The notes beneath the pieces are model-generated. The model was not told where the DNA came from, ran no database searches, and saw only the letters and a list, made by a program, of their open reading frames with translations. Below are positions 56,881 to 64,000 of a stretch of DNA of 64,000 nt, in pieces; positions within the stretch are counted from its first letter, which is position 1; each line of letters begins with the position of its first letter. The translations under genes were made by a program, and so were the position numbers. This DNA comes from Cristatella mucedo. Its lineage: Eukaryota; Bryozoa; Phylactolaemata; Cristatellidae. The stretch spans positions 239,698 through 303,697 of the forward strand of contig WPIO01000219.1 in NCBI GenBank assembly GCA_009760855.2, read 5' to 3'.

Positions 56881-58884
56881 AGGAAGTGTTGTTCGATACA
56901 TCTGACCTAAGCAGACCTAATATACAAGTGGATGCATTCAAGTTAAGAATACTCAATGTAATATTAGGTCATCTGAGCGTTTCTGTTGGGTTAGCCTGCC
57001 TATGTAAGTACACGAGTGGTGCAAATCCTGCCGGGAATGTTATACCAAGGAAATGCTCAGGGTTCAATCAAGAACACAAATGCAGCTTAATCAGCTGGTT
57101 GCCTCGAAGCAATAAGAAGCAACTATTTACATAGCTGATCCTTTGTTTACCAAAAAGCATGACAACAGGTAAATCTGTTTATTCATTAATTCCTTTTCTA
57201 AGTCATCATAAGCCTCTGTCATTTCAAATCAAAAGGCCACTGTCTCTTTCCAGTTGAACGAAAGTTTGCATGCTAGTTTGCAGGGGACTTCTGTCATCGC
57301 TTTGGCTTGCCTGAAGAAATTGATTGTGATCGGAAGCAAATTTAATTAGCATTGCGAATTCTGTGCGTTACTTGCCTTCTATTAAACTTGGAATCTGCAT
57401 GAAAGTTCCAAGTCGGTCGGTATGTTCGAACGCTGTAATCGCACGCTCGCACTTGGCATTGCAAGGTACTGCAGGATCCTCGGTTACGATGACCTCAGAC
57501 TATTGCACAATTGTTATGAGCGTCTGGATTGGCGAAAAATGACTTGAGTTATGAACCTAGTTTTTGAGTTGTGAACCAAATTTTTTCTCTCTTTTGCAAA
57601 GGATAGTAAATTCTGGAATAAGGACACCACCTCATCTTGTTATTTATCGAACAAAGCATGTAGAGAAAGAAGTCAGCGATTTTTTGTAGTTTTTCTAGTG
57701 TTATTCGAGCGTTATAAAGACGTTTTTGTTGCTAAGTAAATTCGAGCAGCCATTTAGTCTATGCAGGTTTAATTTTTTTTAGGTACTTAATTATCCTTGT
57801 CACTTACTTGACGTCGTTTGTTAATTGGGAAAATTTGAGGTCTTTAGTGCTGCTCAATATATTCTTTCTCAATTAATTAATCGACCGTTATATAGACTTC
57901 TTTTTGTTTCAACACTACAAGTAAATGGTAGCCAATATCCTTTATCAGTCTGCACCTCAAAAAGATGACAGGCATGTGCTTTCTGAGGCGCCTTCCGGCT
58001 TATGAATGATCTAGCAAAAGCTTGGAATACTAGGCGTGATCTTGAGAATACCCTAACAAGTTGAGACTCACACGCCACTTGCTATTTAAAGAATATTGTA
58101 GGTCAATCAATACATTTTAGGTGCGGCTACTTAAAAATTTGATAGATAAGTAGTGGATGCGCAGATCAATAACCCAAAAATGAGCGACAATCTTCTTAAC
58201 TATACAGAATTGCGAACTGCAAAGAAGAAATACCAAACCACTTGCGGTATGCGTGGTATCAAGCATTCAAAATCAAATGAGTGTCATCCATAGGCCAACG
58301 CGCTCGAGCAAACACTCAGCACTATTGATTAGTAAGGCATATTGCTAGTAACATATATTGAATCCTGCATGAGCATGCGAGTAAAGCATGCAAGAATGAA
58401 GATACAGACAAGCTGTCTGATTCGAAGGGAGTGCTGACCGAAAAAGGTGCATCTCAACTCGAGATCAAACAGCGGAAGATTTATTTCTGGTATTACTCTT
58501 TCCCAGATTCGGGATCGTGAATTTCTGTCCTTACAATCTGAAAGAACGGGCGACAAATAATTTCAATTGCGTACGAAGAATGACTGAGTACAGAAGACGC
58601 TAAGGAGTCTGTTTTTAACAGAGCACTGGTGAAACGAAAAGGTCTGATAGGTAAGGTGGAAGAAGCGAGTAAGCTGACCTGAAATTCGAACTGGGCTGTT
58701 GAAATCGATTTGATGCTTTCGAGGAAGCCAGAAAAACTTAATGGTAAATGGTGTGATGCGTAATCTACGCTTATAGCGACAGAAAATACCAGACTGGCAT
58801 TTACATCAGCATTGTTTAGAAAGTAAAAGTGGGAATAAGAGCAGTTATACTTTTTACAAGGATGCTCGACGTTACGTTACATAA
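56881..58884. other. No gene seen
   Basis: The longest frames (56886-57134 plus strand, 57869-58078 and 58329-58556 minus strand) carry no domain I recognise. Confidence 0.45.
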
Positions 58885-59975
58885 TCCTATCTCAGTTTAG
58901 GACTCCAGAGTATTGACCAGAATGCACAAAGATCATCCGAGGTACCTCTGAAATATGGGTTAACTCAGGGCTCCGTGCTAGGTCTGATTCTTCGCACGGT
59001 TTATACTCGCCCTCTTGCTGATGCGATAGCCTAGCACTATCTAGGCTTCCACTTCTATGCTGATGACACTGAGTTGTACCTTTGCTTTGATCTCTCCTAG
59101 CCTTCGAGCACCTCTAATTCTCTCAACTCACTTGCTGCATGCATTGATGACATCCAATCATGGATGGCAGCAAATTTTCTTATATTAGACGTTTTGAAAA
59201 CTAACTTATTTGCTATGGACAAACCCAGTGAGAACCAGAAATTGAAATAGGTGAAGCTCAAAATTGGCTCTGTTAGCAGTCCTGTTGAATCAGCTCGAAA
59301 TCTAGGTGTCATGTTCCAAAGTGACCTCTCGTTAGACAATCACATCAGCTCCACAATCAAGTCTGCCTACATTCAGCTACATAACCTTGCCAAAATTCGG
59401 GCTTGTTTAGATAAGGATACCACGTCTAAGTTGGTCCGTGCATTTTTTACATCCGTTCTTGACTCCTGTAACTCACTGCTTGCTGGCCTACCGGCAAGTG
59501 CAATCAGGCGATTACAGCTGGTGCCAAACTCTGCAGCTAGGCTTGTCTGTCGGGAGCGTCACAGTTGCTACATTACTCCACTTCTCGCAGATCTGTACTA
59601 GCTACCAGTCAAGCAACGAATTGACTTTCAGGTTTTGTCGCTCACTTTTAGGTCACTTCATGGTTTGGCTCCATCCTATCTCTCAGATATACTCCCCAGC
59701 CAGGCCAAGCATCGTACTACCCACTTTTCGGAATCCAACAGTTTGCCAATATATCTGGTACAAACCTCAAATCCTTTGGAGACCGTGCATTTAGTTCGCA
59801 TGCTCCTAAAGCCTGGAATTCCCTCTCGACTTGCGTCAGAAAATCCCCTGATTTGACCATATTTAAAAAGAACTTAAAAACACACCTATTTGGGACAGCA
59901 TTTAGTGGGTCCTCGTGATTTGTTCTTAATGTGCTTATGCGTGCTGATACTGTGCATGCTGCCTCTAAGTACGCT
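58885..59975 (+). mobile_element. L2-A LINE, left part of a split copy
   Basis: It begins at the codons for YLS...LQSI before motif B, shows GLTQGSVLG near 58960-58985, YADDTELY near 59057-59080, and the thumb frame 59251-59601. The 3' UTR starts at about 59915 and is broken at 59975 by an L2-B insert; it resumes at 60563. Confidence 0.88.
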
Positions 59976-60562
59976 TACATTACATATGTAATGTATCTCC
60001 GTCAGTAACTCCACAAAGTCATAAAGACCATGTGGGTGTTACGCAAGAGAGTTTTGCATAGCCCACTCGCAGGCTAAGCGGCTTTCGGTACGCATTCGGT
60101 AGCCAACAGACTTCGTCTCACACAACAAAGAGAAAGTGGGAAGCATAGCAGAGTTAGGAGAGCAGTTGAGGTAGTGAGTAGCATAGAAGTAGCAGTTCAG
60201 GACCGCTGAAAAAGATGTGCCATAGTCGGCAGTTGGAGAGTAGATGTCGTTGCGTAAGAATTGTGGAAGCGAGTTCCACAGTCTAGGACCTGCAGAGCTA
60301 AAGCTTCTGTCGCCAACTGTCTTTAAGCGGAGGAATGGGACAGCTAATTTATTGTCCACACAAAACCTGAGGGCGCGAAGAGGCTGAAACTGATGCAGCA
60401 GTTCAGGTAGGTATGAAGGAGCCAAGCCGTGGCTGGCCTTGTGGGTCAGCGTAAGAACTTTGCTCTGTATCCCTTGCTGAACCGGCAACCATCCTAGCTC
60501 TTCCAGCAAAGGTGACACGTGCTCAAACCGCTGGGACTTGAAGACCAGCCTTTTTACATAGT
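59976..60562 (-). mobile_element. L2-B LINE 3' end nested in L2-A
   Basis: The TACATT tail is at 59976-59998, then the 3' UTR and the last 130 or so codons of the ORF on the minus strand (KSQRFEHVSPLLEELGW, then YLPELLHQFQ). Its 5' end is at about 60552. 'ttacat' is found at both edges and is a likely target-site duplication. The insert is open over 181 codons, an ORF that runs past the LINE at its right end. Confidence 0.88.
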
Positions 60563-60725
60563 ATGCTGACTGTGTGTATGTCACCCCTAACCACGTTGTT
60601 CATGTTGTTTATCAAGCGCGATATTACTCACCATTCAAATGCGTTTCCCTTTGCAGTTAATGTAAAGTGCTTACAAAGAGATTGAGTTCTCTGAGTGTGC
60701 TGTATTAAGTGCATTAATAATAATA
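60563..60725 (+). mobile_element. L2-A LINE, right part of the split copy
   Basis: The 3' UTR continues from 'tgctgactgtgtgtatgtcacccctaacc' to the tail 'aatgtaaagtgcttacaaagagattgag' and AAT/ATT repeats. Confidence 0.85.
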
Positions 60726-60849
60726 TCATTATTACTATCCTTCCGTCACATGGCAAAATTTCTCTGGGTTGTCATCCGCATCTAGTACATCCGTGAGTGA
60801 CGAGCAATGGACGTGTAAAGTATGTACAGTATTGAATTTCTATTAAGAC

Positions 60850-61280
60850 TCAGGGAAGCAAGTCAATAGGCCCTGAAGTGCTGGCTGTGTCCACCGAGCC
60901 TGAAGGCATCGAGCACTGGCTCATGAAACTAGTGGCCATCACAAAGCTGCGAGAGTTTGCCCGGCTCCTGGAAGGCCGTGCTTGGGCGGCCCAGTCTGCA
61001 CGGGCACGGTCAACAGCTGCCAGGCTGAGGATAGATTCGCCACCCACCGTAACTTGTTGACCACGGTCTTGGCATGTCGTTCCGGGCTTGGAGGTTCGTG
61101 CGCCGAGCTTGGACGTGCTGCCGGCGGCTCCTTCCTGGAGTCAGGCATACCTTGAGGCGGTTACCAGCTGCCGCCTGTGCCTCACGGAGGCAGAAACTGT
61201 TTTCCACGTTTTGAGCCACTGCCCGCCGATGCTGCATGCAATCACAGCCCGACACAACCTGGTTCTGGGCCCATAGTGAG
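60850..61280 (+). pseudogene. RLE-type LINE (R2/R4-like) C-terminal fragment
   Basis: The frame at 61088-61276 ends CRLC...HVLSHC followed by ARHNLVLGP. This C-x2-C-x8-H-x4-C knuckle followed by RHN is the arrangement seen upstream of the endonuclease in R2/R4/NeSL-type retrotransposons. A preceding frame (about 60870-61058: GIEHWLMKLVAITKLREFAR) may be part of the same protein before a stop. The GC content is higher than in the flanking DNA. The restriction-like endonuclease and the RT are not present. Family placement rests on the knuckle only. Confidence 0.55.
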
Positions 61281-61380
61281 TGTTTTGATGCAGCACCAAC
61301 AAGTAGCTAGCCGTGCTACAAAGTTCAGGCGTCACCGGTATTTGTAGTGTGTCGGCTGAGACTAGCACCGTTACGAGCGC
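61262..61380 (-). repeat. Dispersed repeat R2, copy 2
   Basis: The reverse complement matches 45448-45545, with 'ctcgtaacggtgctagtctcag', 'ggtgacgcctgaa' and 'gctagctacttg' in the same order. It begins where the RLE-type LINE fragment ends. Confidence 0.6.
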
Positions 61381-62036
61381 TATGTTTGCAGCTTAATCGT
61401 GACCGGATGTGGAAGCAGCACAACACGATCTTGACAAGGATATCGGACTGGCAATTTAAATGGAGAGCTAAATTGGACCAATTGTCCAGCTGAATTTTGC
61501 ATTTAAGAGAATTTGGGCTGCTAAGTAGAGCTACGTGAAAGCGTTCGCACAAATCATCTTTAATCACAAGAATCAACAGATAGTCTTACATCTCTGTGCC
61601 GTCTGAGCATGTAAAAGCACGGAAGAGAATGCAGTAAGGGCTGTACTTTAAAGGTACCTTCATTTCACTGGTGATTAGGGTAGAGCCTCTCTACTAGATC
61701 TCCAATATATCTCCCAGGTTTCATTTGAAAACTTGACGTCCAGATCCTTTCTAATTCCCTAAAAACGCGTCAGTCGTGAGATTCTTATTAAGGCTGTCAG
61801 ACATCTGAGGAGCTCTTAAAGTAAAGAGCGCCTTAGGATTCGGTCATTAGTCCGCTTCTATTCCCCGTCAATACTCTTCTTGTGGCCGGCGTCATGTATA
61901 TATACAATCTTGGCTTTTTCTTTTATATATCTTCAACCCTTCTAAGCTTTGCTCCTCGTCCAACTAACTGAATTACCCAACATCTTCCACGGACCACATT
62001 CACCACTAATAGGCTGAAGGTAATGAGCTCGTTATG
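61381..62036. other. No gene seen
   Basis: Nothing was recognised. Confidence 0.45.
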
Positions 62037-62090
62037 CTTCAGGTTGTTAGATATATATGTCTATATATATATATATATAACAACCTGAAG
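62037..62090. repeat. Inverted repeat with AT spacer
   Basis: cttcaggttgtta (62037-62049) is perfectly complementary to taacaacctgaag (62078-62090). The 28 bases between are (TA)-rich and can also pair. It adjoins the AT-rich array. Confidence 0.9.
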
Positions 62091-63585
62091 AATATATATA
62101 TATATGTATATATGTATATATGTATATATGTATATATGTATATATGTATATATGTATATATGTATATATGTATATATGTATATATGGATATATGGATATA
62201 TGTATATATGGATATATGTATATATGTATATATGTATATATGTATATATGTATATATGGATATATGGATATATGGATATATGTATATATGTATATATGTA
62301 TATATGTATATATGTATATATGTATATATGTATATATGTATATATGGATATATGGATATATGTATATATGTATATATGTATATATGGATATATGTATATA
62401 TGGATATATGAAAATATGTATATATGTATATATGTATATATGGATATATGGATATATGTATATATGTATATATGGATATATGGATATATGGATATATGTA
62501 TATATGGATATATGTATATATGTATATATGTATATATTTATATATGGATATATGTATATATGGATATATGTATATATCCATATATGGATATATGTATATA
62601 TGGATATATGTATATATGTATATATGGATATATGTATATATGGATATATGTATATATGGATATATGTATATATGGATATATGTATATATGTATATATGTA
62701 TATATGTATATATGTATATATATATGTATATATTTATATATTTATATATTTATATATTTATATATTTATATATTTATATATTTATATATTTATATATTTA
62801 TATATTTATATATTTATATATTTATATATTTATATATTTATATATTTATATATTTATATATTTATATATTTATATATTTATATATTTATATATTTATATA
62901 TTGTATATATTGTATATATTGTATATATTGTATTTATTTATTTATTTATATATTTATATATTTATTTATTTATTTATATATTGTATATATTGTATATATT
63001 GTATATATTTATATATTTATATATTTATATATTTATATATTTATATATTTATATATTTTATATATTTATATATTTTATATTGTATATATTGTATATATTG
63101 TATATATTGTATATATTGTATATATTTATATATTTATATATTTATATATTTATATATTTATATATTTATATATTTTTATATATTTATATATTTATATATT
63201 TATATATTTATATATTTATATATTTATATATTTATATATTTATATATTTATATATTTATATATTTATATATTTATATATTTATATATTTATATATTTATA
63301 TATTTATATATTTATATATTTATATATTTATATATTTATATATTTATATATTTATATATTTATATATTTATATATTTATATATTTATATATTTATATATT
63401 TATATATTTATATATTTATATATTTATATATTTATATATTTATATATTTATATATTTATATATTATATATTTATATATTTATATATTTATATATTTATAT
63501 ATTTATATATTTATATATTTATATATTTATATATTTATATATTTATATATTTATATATTTATATATTTATATATTTATATATTTC
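62091..63585. repeat. AT-rich 8-bp unit array (about 1.5 kb)
   Basis: From 62091 to about 62725 the unit is TATATGTA, mixed with TATATGGA. From about 62726 it becomes TATATTTA, with runs of 9-bp TATATTGTA near 62900-62935, 62978-63010 and 63076-63125 and a few TTTA steps. Because 8-bp units repeat every 24 bases, long Tyr/Ile-rich frames appear on both strands; these are not genes. Confidence 0.95.
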
Positions 63586-64000
63586 TGTCTGGAAATACCT
63601 CGTACAAACCTTAAATCCTTTGGAGACCGTGCATTTAGCTCGTATGCTCCCAAAGCCTGGAACTCCCTCCCGACCTGTGTCAGAACATCCCATGACCTGA
63701 CCACATTTAAAAGAAACTTAAAAACACACCTATTTAGGACAGCATTTAGTGGGTTCCTGTGATTCGTCCTTGATGTGCTTATGCGTGCTGACACTGTGCA
63801 TGCTGCCACTAACCACATCTGCATGCTGACCCTGTGCATGTCACCCCTAACCATATTATTCATATTGTTTGTTTTTCAAGCATGATTTTACTTACTATTC
63901 TATTGCATATCACTTTGCAGCAAACGTAAAGCGCCTAGAAAGAGATTAAGTTCTCTGAGGGCGCTTTATCAAGTGCAATATTATTATTATTACTATTATT
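63586..64000 (+). mobile_element. L2-A LINE 3' end
   Basis: It starts at 'gtctggaaatacctcgtacaaacc' inside the last ORF codons ([17 protein letters not shown] follows), runs through the 3' UTR, and ends with the family tail and ATT repeats at the window edge. The long frame entering from the array continues in the true LINE frame to a stop at 63762. Confidence 0.9.

Noticed and set aside
57869-58556. Two minus-strand frames of about 70 codons as a broken host gene
   Set aside because: They share no family resemblance I can name, and the frames are no longer than chance.
62034-63762. ORFs of 125 to 552 codons, rich in Tyr, Ile and Val, on both strands
   Set aside because: They arise because the 8-bp units repeat every 24 bases (eight codons) without forming a stop. 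The composition is pure microsatellite.
1-64000. CRISPR array, operon or prokaryotic gene cluster
   Set aside because: No regularly spaced identical repeats and no run of adjacent ORFs with start signals; all sizeable ORFs are retroelement-derived or repeat artefacts.

Overview
This window is invertebrate-like metazoan nuclear DNA made almost entirely of transposable-element remnants. No host gene with a convincing exon structure is visible, and there is no rRNA, CRISPR array or prokaryotic gene organisation. The signs of a eukaryote are APE-type LINEs of the L2/CR1 group, tRNA-derived SINEs, an LTR retrotransposon, a hAT transposase relic and long AT and CA microsatellites. The species cannot be fixed from the sequence.

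Two L2-clade LINE families dominate. L2-A has over twenty full, 5'-truncated or tail-only copies in both orientations. Its 3' end reads like 'aaagcgcctagaaagagattaag...gggcgctttatcaagtgc' followed by (ATT)n. The best copies are at 24738-26145 (+) and 32105-33640 (-), each with a long open reverse-transcriptase frame. L2-B is the second family, ending in a TACATT-type tail. Its most complete copy (about 7150-10870, +) keeps an APE endonuclease and reverse transcriptase in broken frames; shorter copies lie at 12400, 21440, 38930, 45620 and 59976. Two tRNA-like SINE families are scattered between them. The tail of one, SINE-A, closely resembles the L2-A tail.

The most informative locus is 46349-49690: a Ty3/Gypsy-like LTR retrotransposon inserted in an L2-B copy. 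It has a 5' LTR (TG...CA), a decayed gag, and a 676-codon open pol frame (protease, reverse transcriptase, RNase H, start of integrase). At the gag-pol junction lies what looks like a complete -1 ribosomal frameshift signal: slippery heptamer A AAA AAC, the gag stop two codons later, then a perfect 9-bp stem whose loop can pair downstream as a pseudoknot. The element is cut off inside integrase by an L2-A copy at a junction with about 10 bases of microhomology.

A second notable structure is a pair of diverged repeats of about 2 kb in opposite orientation (18239-20290 and 28465-30275), of no class I recognise. Copy A ends at a near-perfect 25-bp palindrome. Also present are a hAT transposase relic (52600-53600, -), the C-terminal end of an R2/R4-type LINE (60850-61280, +), and a 1.5-kb array of 8-bp AT-rich units (62091-63585) that starts beside a 13-bp inverted repeat. 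The remaining stretches hold no gene I can support.
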